From: Flavobacterium indicum GPTSA100-9 = DSM 17447
Lineage (GTDB): Bacteria; Bacteroidota; Bacteroidia; Flavobacteriales; Flavobacteriaceae
Assembly (NCBI RefSeq): GCF_000455605.1
Contig: NC_017025.1
Coordinates: 496,001 to 560,000 of the forward strand
Reading direction: 5' to 3'
DNA: 64,000 bases
How positions within the stretch are numbered: position 1 is the stretch's first letter; each line of letters begins with the position of its first letter. Below the pieces are notes generated by a model. It was not told the origin of the DNA and did not search any database. It worked only from the letters and a program-made list of their open reading frames with translations. Positions 40,927 through 50,294 of the stretch are shown here, in pieces. Position numbers and translations under genes: made by a program.

Positions 40927-43635
40927 TTATAAGTTGTATTTCAGACTTAAAATAATATATCTTGGTTGCACATAGTAACTGGAGAAATTACTTGACCCAC
41001 CCAAAGCATTAAAACTACTGTCGTTTAACGTTTTAGTATTTAATAAATTGGTGGCGTTTATTTTATATTCAAACTTACTGTCTTTTTTCTGGTAGCTTAA
41101 TGAAGCTGTTAAGAAATCATATTCGGTGTTAATTGTTTTTTCCTTGTTTCTATTATGATAAAAACTGTATTCAGAGGTAAATGAAAAAGCATCTAAGAAA
41201 AAGTATTCTAATAAAACCGATGGATTATCTACATAATAAGTTTGGTTTTGGAAATCATTAATAGTGTATTCATATTCTAAACTTAAATTCGGTAAATTTT
41301 TCAAATTAGTTGAAAAACTAGCACCATAGGTTTGAATAAACGACTCAGTAGTTTGAATATATTCTGAGTTGTCAAAATTCACACGAATGTTGTTGTTTTT
41401 TGACCAATTTAATCTTGCATTAACATCACCTTTAAAATATCTTAAAAATGAACGGCCATAACCACTTAACAAAGAAATTGTTTCTTTAGGATAATTTGAC
41501 GGTATATTAATGGAGGAAGTAACTTGATTTAAGCCTGTTAATAAGATTCTATTGGTAACTGCATCCACCTGACGTGTATAAGTTAAATTAGCAAAAATGT
41601 TTTCAAAATTAAACATGGTATATTTAAAGAATCGTAAGGAGTGTTCGTGAGCTAAAGAGTTTTCTAAAAATCGATTCCCACTAAATAAACTGTTGTAGTT
41701 AGAGAACACGTAACCTTGAGCTAATTTGTTAATGTCGGTAAAACTATTGGTCATACTGTAAGTATAGGTCAACGTTTGCGACTTTTTCATTTGCCATAAC
41801 GCATAAAAATCAGGAAGCACTCGAGTAAAACTCATTTTGTTTGAAGTGCCTAACTGTTCATCTTTTGTGTTAAACTGGTGGAAGCTCACTCCAGGATTGA
41901 ACGTAAATTTACCTAATAAAAATTTATAATGTACACCTAAGAAAACATCATTGAAATTGTATTTTACATTATTATTGTTTTCTGCAGCCGTTAAATTATT
42001 TGTGTTTCCATTATCCAAAATTTGGAAAATATTAGAATTAAAGCTTTGATTTGAGTAGGTATTTCCTAAAGTGAAATTAATATTACTTTTTGGTGTTACC
42101 ATATAGTAATAATCAATTTTAGCATCGGTTTTATTTGTTTTAACCAAACGATCTTGATTCACATCATTTCTAGTTTGCGAATTATCATAACCTGACAAGT
42201 TAAAAGGTTGTATGGTTAAATTGGCATTGTAAAACGGATCTTCTTCTTGGAATAAGTTTTGCAATTCAAAAGCAAAAACGTGTTTTTCATTTAACGTATA
42301 ATAATAATTTAAATTTTGATTTACAGATAATGGTTTTTGCTTTTTAACGGTATAAATATCGCCTTGTAAACTAGAAATTGTACTTTGATTTTCTAACTGG
42401 TTCGAAACTTTCAATAAAGCATCATAATCAAAGTGTACTTTCGTGTTCGGAACATAACTCGAACTTAATTTAAATAAACCTAAATCGGTACGTTGTCTAG
42501 CTTGATCGGTTTTGTTTTCAGTTACATTTACAGTTGTGTTGCCGACACGGTCTGTACGATTATAAATGTTTTGTGTTAATAAATCCGTCTTGTTATAAGA
42601 ATAAATACCAAAACCACTAATGGTCCATGCTTTTGACGGATTATAACTAAAGTTAGCTGCTCCAAATTTGGCATCGATATTTTGTGCGCGATTGTTTCTC
42701 ATACCTGTAATACCAATATCGTTAGTAGTAATGTTCATAGTTGAGCCACTTTTTTTCATCATGTTTTTAAATCCACCTGTGAATTTAAAATAATCTTGCA
42801 TGGTTAAGGGGAGTTCACCAATGTTATTCAGATTTCCAATGGCGTTAATACTGTATTTTGGACTGTAATAGAACAATTTCGGATTTAAAATATAACGATC
42901 TTCTGTTTCGCCAACCCCAGCGCCAGCCATCATATCTCCAAACCAAAAATTCTTTTTACCTTCTTTTAATTTGATATTTAAAGCAATGTTTTCTTCATTA
43001 TTTTCTAAGCCTTTTAAATTAGATACTTCGTTGTAATTACGTAACACCTGAATTTTATCTAGTGCATCAGCAGGAATGTTTTTAGTTGCAATTTTGGTAT
43101 CGCCATCAAAAAAATCTTTGCCTTCTACCATTACTTTTTGCACTTTTTTACCTTCCACTTCAATTTCACCGTCTTTGTTTACTTCAACTCCAGGTAATTT
43201 TTTAAGTACATCTTCTAATTTTTTCTCAGTACCATTAGTAAATGAATCGGAATTGTAAATAATGGTATCGCCACTAATTCTAACCGGCATTTCTTTTACG
43301 ATTTCAACCGCTTCAATTTCATTGTTTTCTTGTAAAGAAATGTCAAAAGTCATGTTTTGATTGCCCGTTTTAATTGTTTTTTCAAAAGGAGCAAAACCAA
43401 TATAACCGGCTTTGATAGTGTATTCTGTATTGGCTTTTAAGTTTAAAGAGAATTTTCCTTTATCACTTGTAATGTTATAGGCATCCATCGCTTTTGTCGT
43501 TTGATTAATTGCCATAACGTTTGCAGTTTCAATCGGATTGTTCTGATTGTCTTTTAAGGTTCCTTCAACTTTTACAGATTGTGCTTGAATAATTCCAGTA
43601 ACCAAAAAGGCGAAAAGTAAAATTATTTTTTTCAT
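40927..43635 (-). CDS. Outer-membrane beta-barrel protein with CarboxypepD_reg domain
   Basis: 902 residues with a signal peptide (cleavage after GIIQAQ). An N-terminal CarboxypepD_reg domain (about 22-105; VEGTLKDNQNNPIETANVMA) precedes a plug-like region (about 112-225; DVLKKLPGVEVNKDGEIEVEGKK is the plug motif, with GKDFFDGDTKIATKNIPADALDKIQVL). A long barrel rich in Asn, Tyr and Phe follows, ending RYIILSLKYNL. Architecture is TonB-receptor-like, but no clear TonB box is seen. It sits 58 bases downstream of a GLPGLI-family gene; these two types recur as pairs in Bacteroidota, so the two products may work together. The transported substrate is unknown. Confidence 0.88.
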   Translation of the reverse strand: MKKIILLFAFLVTGIIQAQSVKVEGTLKDNQNNPIETANVMAINQTTKAMDAYNITSDKGKFSLNLKANTEYTIKAGYIGFAPFEKTIKTGNQNMTFDISLQENNEIEAVEIVKEMPVRISGDTIIYNSDSFTNGTEKKLEDVLKKLPGVEVNKDGEIEVEGKKVQKVMVEGKDFFDGDTKIATKNIPADALDKIQVLRNYNEVSNLKGLENNEENIALNIKLKEGKKNFWFGDMMAGAGVGETEDRYILNPKLFYYSPKYSINAIGNLNNIGELPLTMQDYFKFTGGFKNMMKKSGSTMNITTNDIGITGMRNNRAQNIDAKFGAANFSYNPSKAWTISGFGIYSYNKTDLLTQNIYNRTDRVGNTTVNVTENKTDQARQRTDLGLFKLSSSYVPNTKVHFDYDALLKVSNQLENQSTISSLQGDIYTVKKQKPLSVNQNLNYYYTLNEKHVFAFELQNLFQEEDPFYNANLTIQPFNLSGYDNSQTRNDVNQDRLVKTNKTDAKIDYYYMVTPKSNINFTLGNTYSNQSFNSNIFQILDNGNTNNLTAAENNNNVKYNFNDVFLGVHYKFLLGKFTFNPGVSFHQFNTKDEQLGTSNKMSFTRVLPDFYALWQMKKSQTLTYTYSMTNSFTDINKLAQGYVFSNYNSLFSGNRFLENSLAHEHSLRFFKYTMFNFENIFANLTYTRQVDAVTNRILLTGLNQVTSSINIPSNYPKETISLLSGYGRSFLRYFKGDVNARLNWSKNNNIRVNFDNSEYIQTTESFIQTYGASFSTNLKNLPNLSLEYEYTINDFQNQTYYVDNPSVLLEYFFLDAFSFTSEYSFYHNRNKEKTINTEYDFLTASLSYQKKDSKFEYKINATNLLNTKTLNDSSFNALGGSSNFSSYYVQPRYIILSLKYNL

Positions 43636-43693
43636 TGTTTATAAAATAGAAGTCGCTCGGTTAAAAGCGACTTTATGTATTAAATTAAATTTA

Positions 43694-44602
43694 TTATCTA
43701 CCCATTCTAAATTGCATTCCTCTTCCACCACCTGGGCCACCACCCATTTCACTCATTTCTTTCATTTTTTTCATAATGATGTCGTCAAACTCTTTTTGAG
43801 TAACTTTATCACCACCTGTAGGAGCTTTTATTTCTGTTTTTTCTTTTATGTTCATTGCCAATTTAGAACATAAAATAATGGTTTTTCCATCATTAACTTC
43901 CATAATTAAACCAGGTAGACCCCAATATCCTTCTGGTCCTTGATTAATTGGAATTTCAGGGCAATACCAAGCAGTAACAGTTATTTCTTTTGGCAAATCT
44001 ATTTCGTCAAAAAAGTTGGTCTTCTTTTCTTTTTGTTCTGAAGTTGTTTCGTCTTTTGTTTCAGTTTTTCCTTCTTCTTTTTTGGCTTCTTTTCTTCTAA
44101 AGTTTCTAAAATCAGATTTGCTTGCCGCAACAACAGCTGTAGCTTTAAAACAATTGTAATCTCCAATTTTTTTGGTTTCTTGACTCAATACCCAATTGTA
44201 TTTTGGTAGGGAATCTTTAATTAAAAATTCTTTTCCAAATATTTCTTTATCAACGGTATAGGTTTTCTCTTTTACGTTTTTGTAATAGGTGCCACCACCA
44301 CCCATCATAGAAGACATCATGCGCATGCCGCCATTTTGCCCTGGAGCATCTAACTTTTCTTCTTCTTTATAAATAGAGGCAGATTTATCAAAATTCAAAA
44401 TAAAAGTTTTTTCAAATGCTTTTTTCATTCTTTCAGCAATTTGGGCTTTCATTTCGGGTGTAATATCTTTATTACTATCCATGTTTTTCATGAATTCGGC
44501 TGTGCTAGTTTTCGATTCATAAACTGCCATACCTTGAAAATCTTTTTGAGCAAATGTGGCTAAACTTGAAAGCCCAACCATTAGTAAAACTATTTTTTTC
44601 AT
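43694..44602 (-). CDS. GLPGLI family protein
   Basis: 302 residues. Signal peptide (cleavage near ATFAQ), then a beta-rich body. The family motif is present as YWGLPGLIMEV (GLPGLI at 228-233), preceded by AWYCPEIPINQGPEG. Met-rich and Gly-rich pieces are notable: GGMRMMSSMMGGGG (about 91-104) and a C-terminus GGGPGGGRGMQFRMGR. A highly charged insert (KEEGKTETKDETTSEQKEKK, about 176-195) lies before the motif. GLPGLI proteins have no established function; Met-rich stretches hint at copper or silver binding, which is inference. It is upstream of the barrel gene in a likely operon. Confidence 0.9.
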   Translation of the reverse strand: MKKIVLLMVGLSSLATFAQKDFQGMAVYESKTSTAEFMKNMDSNKDITPEMKAQIAERMKKAFEKTFILNFDKSASIYKEEEKLDAPGQNGGMRMMSSMMGGGGTYYKNVKEKTYTVDKEIFGKEFLIKDSLPKYNWVLSQETKKIGDYNCFKATAVVAASKSDFRNFRRKEAKKEEGKTETKDETTSEQKEKKTNFFDEIDLPKEITVTAWYCPEIPINQGPEGYWGLPGLIMEVNDGKTIILCSKLAMNIKEKTEIKAPTGGDKVTQKEFDDIIMKKMKEMSEMGGGPGGGRGMQFRMGR

Positions 44603-44691
44603 TAGATTGTAATTAAGTTTTGTTTGTTAGACTACAATTTTATGAAAAGGTTACATGGTAATTTGTTATTTTTGTGTTAATTGAACTGAAA

Positions 44692-45579
44692 TCATTTTTT
44701 AAGGTATAAAACATTTAAATCAATAAGTATATTTATAGGTTTAAAAATTTTGCTATTTAAATTTGATGTCATTTTACTTCTGTTCCATTTTTTTCCATAA
44801 TAATTTTCAAAAGTTAGTTGTTGGCCTTCGCCTTTACTGAATCTTAAACCTGGGCCTGATTTATCTCCTTTTTGAAATTCTCTATTCAAATCTAATAATT
44901 CTACTGAAACAAATATTCCTTCATTTAAAAAAGGTATTTTTTTGTCCTCTACGTTTAACTCAAAAATGTAAGTTTTGTTTTTTGGATTAATAATAATATC
45001 TTCTTTAAGTAAATATTCAGAAGGAAATCGAGAAATACTGTCTATAGTGTAAAATTTAACTCTGTATTTTGATAATTTATTTGCATTAGGATTTTTTCTG
45101 AAATGAATTTTTACAGATTTTATTCTACCAACTTCTTGCCTTTTATTAAAGAAACGTAAAGCAAATTCACATCCAGGGAATGCAAAAATTCTTATATCGC
45201 CTTCAATTTTACTCTTAATTTTAAAAAGTTCTGAATATTTTTTTCTCTTTTCTGAGATAATTAACTCGTCAATTTCATTATTTGAAATTTCAAGTTTAGA
45301 ATTTAATGTATATACTTTGTTTTCATTAAATTGATTAAGTGGAATAAATTTAGGTTTATAACCTAAATAGGATATTTTTAATGTATCATTAAGTTTATTT
45401 TTAATATTAATGATAAATTGTCCTTCTTCATTTGAAGTAGTTCCTCCATTACTGTTCTTAAAACTGAAATTTGTATATTTTAGAATATTTCCAGAAATAC
45501 TATCAGTAATTATTCCCTTTATAGTTTGAGAGAAACCAAAATTGAAAAATACTACGAGAAAAAATAATGTGTTTTTCAT
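44692..45579 (-). CDS. Exported CarboxypepD_reg-domain protein
   Basis: 295 residues with a signal peptide (cleavage after FGFSQ). The N-terminal beta-sandwich (about 18-105) is a CarboxypepD_reg-like domain: TIKGIITDSISGNILKYTNF, TTSNEEGQFIINI and LKISYLGYKPKFI. The remaining 190 residues are beta-rich, with YRVKFYTIDSISRFPSEYLL and FVSVELLDLNREF, and match no domain I know. It is not a TonB receptor as no plug or barrel follows. The gene is 89 bases upstream of the GLPGLI gene on the same strand and could be in the same transcript. Confidence 0.8.
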   Translation of the reverse strand: MKNTLFFLVVFFNFGFSQTIKGIITDSISGNILKYTNFSFKNSNGGTTSNEEGQFIINIKNKLNDTLKISYLGYKPKFIPLNQFNENKVYTLNSKLEISNNEIDELIISEKRKKYSELFKIKSKIEGDIRIFAFPGCEFALRFFNKRQEVGRIKSVKIHFRKNPNANKLSKYRVKFYTIDSISRFPSEYLLKEDIIINPKNKTYIFELNVEDKKIPFLNEGIFVSVELLDLNREFQKGDKSGPGLRFSKGEGQQLTFENYYGKKWNRSKMTSNLNSKIFKPINILIDLNVLYLKK

Positions 45580-45668
45580 TTTTTGTTTTTTTAATAATGT
45601 GTAAAAGTAAGATAATATTGCGTAATTATTTTGTCACGAATTTTAAGTGTTTTTCATAATTTTGTCTT

Positions 45669-46433
45669 ATGATAAAATATCTTGTTTTCTTATTCCCAAT
45701 TTTCTTAAAAGCACAAGAAATTAAACTTTTAAGCCAAGATGCTTTGCCTTCAAATTATGATGTGTTTTGGGGTAAAGATGTAGTAGGATGTTCTTATTTT
45801 TCTATCCAAAATGATGTGTTTAAAGTGTGTGAAAATCATAGTGCTAACTTTACATCAAATTTAGGCGGTAAGTTGACTAATGTAGATGTTTTTAATAGTT
45901 TAAATGTGTTTTTGTTCTATAAAAATACCAATGCTGTTGTGGTTTTAGATAAACAGTTTAATCAAATTAAATCGGTGTCATCAACAACTCTTTTGTTTGA
46001 TTTTGTTAAACCCGCTTCTCAAAATGATTTTTGGTTTTACGATAATTTTACCCAAAAGATTGGATTGTATAATTTAAATACCGATAGTCACCGTATGATT
46101 TCCAATGTAATTCAGAATAAAATCATTTATGCGCACTCCGATTATAATTCCTTTTATTGGATTGATGATACTTTTACTTATTACAGTATTGATAAATTTG
46201 GAAAAATAAAGAATTTAGGTGTAGTTCCAGCTTTCGAACAAATAGCTTTTGATTCATCTGATAAATGGTTACTCTTAAAAGAGAATCAAATATGGTTTTA
46301 TGATTACAATCAGAAGAAATTAAAGGCGTTACACATAGAGGAAAAAATCATTAAAAATTTTTGTTTTAAAGATGGAATTTTAGCTATTTTTACCGAAAAT
46401 CTGATTAGTAATTATCAATTAAAATTTGAATAA
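45669..46433 (+). CDS. Exported hypothetical protein, propeller-like
   Basis: 254 residues. The short signal peptide (MIKYLVFLFPIFLKAQ) is followed by repeats of beta-strand blocks with aromatic ends (FWFYDNFTQKIGLYNL, FYWIDDTFTYYSIDKFG, IWFYDYNQKKLKAL) that suggest a beta-propeller. I do not recognise a family. It ends directly at the start of the deoxynucleoside kinase gene (zero spacing), so the two are co-transcribed. A TAATTTTG box at 45657-45664 would place the transcript start almost at the ATG, so the message could be nearly leaderless. Confidence 0.65.
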   Translation: MIKYLVFLFPIFLKAQEIKLLSQDALPSNYDVFWGKDVVGCSYFSIQNDVFKVCENHSANFTSNLGGKLTNVDVFNSLNVFLFYKNTNAVVVLDKQFNQIKSVSSTTLLFDFVKPASQNDFWFYDNFTQKIGLYNLNTDSHRMISNVIQNKIIYAHSDYNSFYWIDDTFTYYSIDKFGKIKNLGVVPAFEQIAFDSSDKWLLLKENQIWFYDYNQKKLKALHIEEKIIKNFCFKDGILAIFTENLISNYQLKFE

Positions 46434-47048
46434 ATGCATATAGCTGTAGCAGGGAATATTGGTGCGGGAAAAACGACGTTAACAAAATTATTATCAAAGC
46501 ATTTTAAATGGGAAGCTCATTTTGAAGATGTAGATGATAACCCTTATTTAGATGATTTTTATCATTCGATGGAGCGTTGGAGCTTCAACCTACAAATTTA
46601 TTTCTTAAACAGTCGTTTCAGACAAATTTTAGATATTCGTAAAACGGGTAAAAAAACGATACAAGACCGTACCATTTATGAAGATGCATTTATTTTTGCA
46701 CCCAATCTTCATGCCATGGGTTTAATGACGAATCGTGATTATACGAACTATAAATCGTTGTTTGATCTGATGGAAGATTTAGTGGGACCGCCTGATTTGT
46801 TAATTTATCTAAGAAGTTCAATTCCTAATTTGGTGAAACAAATTCACATGCGTGGGCGTGATTATGAAAACACCATTTCAATTGATTATTTAAGTCGATT
46901 GAACGAACGTTATGAGGCTTGGATTCAAACGTACGACAAAGGGAAATTGGTTATCATAGATGTAGATAATATTGATTATGTTAACAATCCTGAAGATTTA
47001 GGGAATATCATCCAAAAGATTGATGCGGAGATTAATGGATTGTTTTAA
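46434..47048 (+). CDS. Deoxynucleoside kinase
   Basis: 204 residues. P-loop GNIGAGKTTL near the N-terminus, the DRTIYEDAFIFAPNLH motif (D-R-S/T) and the LID-like MRGRDYENTI place it in the deoxyribonucleoside kinase family. It phosphorylates deoxyadenosine, deoxyguanosine or deoxycytidine for salvage; the specificity cannot be read. It starts immediately after the previous gene's stop and ends at a terminator. Confidence 0.93.
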   Translation: MHIAVAGNIGAGKTTLTKLLSKHFKWEAHFEDVDDNPYLDDFYHSMERWSFNLQIYFLNSRFRQILDIRKTGKKTIQDRTIYEDAFIFAPNLHAMGLMTNRDYTNYKSLFDLMEDLVGPPDLLIYLRSSIPNLVKQIHMRGRDYENTISIDYLSRLNERYEAWIQTYDKGKLVIIDVDNIDYVNNPEDLGNIIQKIDAEINGLF

Positions 47049-47054
47049 AAATAG

Positions 47055-47083
47055 TAAGCCTTGAGAAATCAAGGCTTTTTTTA
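47055..47083 (+). terminator. Intrinsic terminator of the kinase operon
   Basis: Stem AAGCCTTG/CAAGGCTT (47057-47064 with 47070-47077), 5-base loop, then a T-run, just past the kinase stop. Confidence 0.88.
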
Positions 47084-47089
47084 TTTAAC

Positions 47090-47160
47090 TTGTCATCCTG
47101 AACTTGTTTCAGAATATTAAAATTTTCACTTTGAATCGGTAATAAATTCGGCTTGACAGA
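47090..47160. repeat. Pair of inverted REP-like elements (TGTCAnnCnGAA type)
   Basis: TGTCATCCTGAACTTGTTTC (from 47091) and, inverted, TGTCAAGCCGAATTTATTAC (ending 47158) are related and face each other over about 70 bases. The left copy contains a small palindrome CTGAACTTGTTTCAG (47098-47112). Sequences of this type are dispersed in other bacterial genomes; only this pair occurs in the window. Confidence 0.5.
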
Positions 47161-47170
47161 AAAAACGATT

Positions 47171-49633
47171 TTATTGTACGGTATTTAAACTATACCATTT
47201 CAAATCTTTTATTTCTTTTGATGCTTGAATAATTTTTGGCTCATTGGGTAATACATCAAAGAAATTGTCTTCAAAAAATATATCTTCGGCTTCTAGGCAT
47301 AAGTTTTTAATCAAGGTAGTAGAAGTAATTTTAATTTGATGATTGGATAAGTATTCAAACCTAATATCAGGTTGGTGTAATTGTAAGTCTTTAGGCTTTA
47401 CAAAATAATATATTCCTTCTTTTTTTTGTCCAGAATTATCTAAAGTAACCTTCAAAAACATATGATTGGGATTCAATTGAGGAAGTGTTGTTAAATTAAT
47501 GCTGTTTAGAATGTTACTGGAATTGGGGTGTATGAATGAAGAGGTCTCGTATTGCCAATACACGCGTCCAAAAAAGTCGATTAGTTCTATTTTTAATTGA
47601 CCATAAAAAGTCGATAAGTCTTCATTTATACCGAAGATGTCAACGATGTTATTTTTTTCTTCAAACGAAATTAATTGTCGTTCAAAACTACGTTTCGCTT
47701 GATAATGAAAGGCTTTCCAATTGCCATAAAAATCAATAGAACTCCATGAAGTTACCGGCCAGCAATCATTCAATTGCCAATATAAACTTCCCATACAGTA
47801 GGGCATGGCGCGGCGGTGTGCTTCAATTGCTGTTTTCATTCCCTCCGCTTGAAGCAATTGCGATACATAAACATACTCTTCAAAAGAAGAAGGTTTTTTG
47901 TAATCTCGAACTAAATATTCATCTATAGTTTCGTAACCTGTTGGGTGTTTTTGATGGACTTTTATGCTTGGGTTTTCCCAATTTAAGTTGGTGGTGAATT
48001 TTTTAAATGTAGAGAGGGGAGGCATACCTTGAAAACCATATTCACTCATGAATCGTCCCACTTTTTGGGTGTACATTTCAAAGGGTTCTTTGCCCCACCA
48101 TACCCCCCAATAATGGGAATCGCCTTGAGTTAAACTTTCTTTCTTGCCCCAACCAATTGAAGGTGATGAAGGCCAATAGAAATATTGATTTTCGCCTAAA
48201 GTTTCATTTAATGTAGCTGGAATTAACTCATGAAATAATTTTTCGTAATCCTTCCATATTTGGTTTTTTTCTTCTTTACTGTAATTGAATTGTTTTTGCC
48301 AACCCCAATTGTGCCAGCCTTCATCATTTTCATTATTTCCACACCAAATAGCAATTGAAGGATGATTTTGTAATCGTATTATATTATCAGTAATTTCAGC
48401 TTTGACATTGTTTAAAAACGCTGTGTCCCCTGGATACATGGCACAAGCAAACATGAAATCTTGCCAAACTAAAATTCCGTTCGCATCACAAGCATTATAA
48501 AAGGCATCATCGGCATATACACCACCTCCCCAAACGCGAAGCATATTCATGTTGGCATTTTTGGCTTGAACGACTAAATTGGTATAATTTTCAGTTGATA
48601 CTTCAGGAAGAAAACTATGTGGAGGAATGTAATTAGCACCTTTCATAAAAACAGGGATGCCATTTAATTTTAAATAAAAACTTTTTCCTGAATTATCTTT
48701 TTCTTGAACCCACTCTATATTTCGTAAACCAATAGTTTCTTTTTTTTCTGAAAGTAGTTTTTTCTTATCATAAAGTTGAATGGTAAAGTGATATAAGTGT
48801 GGTTCTCCCAAACCATTACACCACCATAATTTTGGTTCTTCAATTTCGTAAGGGAATTCAAGAGTGTTAAATCCTTTTTCTAAACGAATTTCTCTTTTGT
48901 GATTTTCAATTTGAACTATAAAATTACCTTTTTTGTTTGACCAAATTTTAGTTTTAAATAGTAAATGGGCTTGTTCTTTTGTTAGTTTCTTTTGTTGAAT
49001 GTGGCAATTTTCTATATAGCCATGATTGCTAAAATGTAATTGTATTTTCTTGTAGATTCCTGCTGTTACCAATCGGGGTCCCCAATCCCATCCAAAATGA
49101 TATTGTGCTTTTCTAACAAAAACACGTTCTTTTTCGGGTAATGTGTAGGGCAATTGTTGCGCTAAATCTTTTCCTTTTCTTGACGCGGAGTAAAAAATTA
49201 TTTTTAAGGAATTATTTCCTTTTTTTAATTTGTTTTTTACATCGATGTTCCAAATGCGAAACATGTTATTAGCGTCTAAAAGTAATGTTTCGTTTAAATA
49301 AACTGTTGCATAAGTATCTAGTCCATTAAATTGCAATTGTATGGTTTGATGTTGCAGTTCTTTATTGGTTATATCGAAATTTGTTTCATAAACCCAATTT
49401 TCATTTTCAATCCATTGTAGTTTTACTTCATTATCTTCTAGGAAAGGATCGGGAATTAAGTTGTTTTGTAATAAATCAGTATGAACCGTTCCAGGCACGT
49501 TAGCTTTATATTTTTCTGATTTTCCTTCTTGGTGAAATTGCCAATTCTCGGTACTTAAATCACGATATGTTTCTTGCCCAAAAAGCGACAATGAACTGGA
49601 AAATAGAAGAAGGAATACAACTAGTTTACGCAT
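47171..49633 (-). CDS. Beta-mannosidase, glycoside hydrolase family 2
   Basis: 820 residues with a signal peptide (cleavage after LSLFGQ). GH2 layout: N-terminal sugar-binding beta-sandwich (about 22-200, ending AQYHFGWDWGPRLVTAGI), immunoglobulin-like domain (about 205-305) and TIM barrel (about 310-640). The acid/base Glu is E435 in WCGNNENDEGW, and the nucleophile is probably E531 in RFMSEYGFQG. The motif HFGWDWGPRL and GGGVYADDAFYNACD are typical of beta-mannosidases rather than beta-galactosidases. It removes beta-linked mannose, for example the Man-beta-1,4-GlcNAc core unit of N-glycans. Last gene of the four-gene catabolic operon; its start overlaps cutC by 8 bases. Confidence 0.92.
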   Translation of the reverse strand: MRKLVVFLLLFSSSLSLFGQETYRDLSTENWQFHQEGKSEKYKANVPGTVHTDLLQNNLIPDPFLEDNEVKLQWIENENWVYETNFDITNKELQHQTIQLQFNGLDTYATVYLNETLLLDANNMFRIWNIDVKNKLKKGNNSLKIIFYSASRKGKDLAQQLPYTLPEKERVFVRKAQYHFGWDWGPRLVTAGIYKKIQLHFSNHGYIENCHIQQKKLTKEQAHLLFKTKIWSNKKGNFIVQIENHKREIRLEKGFNTLEFPYEIEEPKLWWCNGLGEPHLYHFTIQLYDKKKLLSEKKETIGLRNIEWVQEKDNSGKSFYLKLNGIPVFMKGANYIPPHSFLPEVSTENYTNLVVQAKNANMNMLRVWGGGVYADDAFYNACDANGILVWQDFMFACAMYPGDTAFLNNVKAEITDNIIRLQNHPSIAIWCGNNENDEGWHNWGWQKQFNYSKEEKNQIWKDYEKLFHELIPATLNETLGENQYFYWPSSPSIGWGKKESLTQGDSHYWGVWWGKEPFEMYTQKVGRFMSEYGFQGMPPLSTFKKFTTNLNWENPSIKVHQKHPTGYETIDEYLVRDYKKPSSFEEYVYVSQLLQAEGMKTAIEAHRRAMPYCMGSLYWQLNDCWPVTSWSSIDFYGNWKAFHYQAKRSFERQLISFEEKNNIVDIFGINEDLSTFYGQLKIELIDFFGRVYWQYETSSFIHPNSSNILNSINLTTLPQLNPNHMFLKVTLDNSGQKKEGIYYFVKPKDLQLHQPDIRFEYLSNHQIKITSTTLIKNLCLEAEDIFFEDNFFDVLPNEPKIIQASKEIKDLKWYSLNTVQ

Positions 49634-50294
49634 GAAGTTTTTGTTTTAAATTTTGAATTTCTTCGGTATTTGCAATTTCATATCCATCTGTAATTGCTGC
49701 AGAATGATACCAATTTGAATTAACAAACGAATTTAATTCTTCAATATTAGATGATCGAACACCGCCTCCGGGCATAATGATAATTCGGTTATTTGCTTGT
49801 TGAATCAAATCTTTTATGAATTCTTTGCCTTCTAAAGCCGTTTTTTTGGTGCCTGAAGTTAAAATGTTTTCAAAACCACAAGAAATGCAATCTTCAAGTG
49901 CTTGTTGAACTTCAATCACTTGGTCAAAAGCACGGTGAAAGGTACAAGGTAGGGGATGAGCCAGTTGTATAAGTTCTTTATTTTTAGCAATATCAACTTG
50001 AAAATCTTCGGTTAAAAGTCCAAAAACAAATCCGTTAATGTTCTGATTTTTAAATTCAAGAATAGATTTTTTCATTATTTGAAACTCTACATCTGAATAA
50101 ATAAAATTTCCACCTCTTGGTCGAATCATAATATATTTTGGGATGTTGAATTTTGATGCAAATTTCACCATTTCAATTGAAGGAGTTGTGCCTCCAACTT
50201 CCATTTGGTCACAAAGTTCAATTCTATCTGCACCATTTTCAAAAGCGATTTGAATAGAGGCATTCGTAAAACAAGCAATTTCTAATTTTTTCAT
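49626..50294 (-). CDS. cutC: CutC family protein
   Basis: 222 residues, TIM-barrel family PF03932. Motifs: ENGADRIELCDQMEVGGTTPS, YIMIRPRGGNFIYSDVE, FHRAFDQV, ILTSGTKKTALEG and IIMPGGGVRSSNIEEL. Historically annotated as copper homeostasis, a role that is weakly supported outside a few species. Here it overlaps the glycosylasparaginase by 4 bases and the beta-mannosidase by 8, embedded within a glycan-degradation operon. That context suggests a metabolic rather than a copper role; inference only. No signal peptide, so it is cytoplasmic, unlike its partners. Confidence 0.92.
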   Translation of the reverse strand: MKKLEIACFTNASIQIAFENGADRIELCDQMEVGGTTPSIEMVKFASKFNIPKYIMIRPRGGNFIYSDVEFQIMKKSILEFKNQNINGFVFGLLTEDFQVDIAKNKELIQLAHPLPCTFHRAFDQVIEVQQALEDCISCGFENILTSGTKKTALEGKEFIKDLIQQANNRIIIMPGGGVRSSNIEELNSFVNSNWYHSAAITDGYEIANTEEIQNLKQKLHA

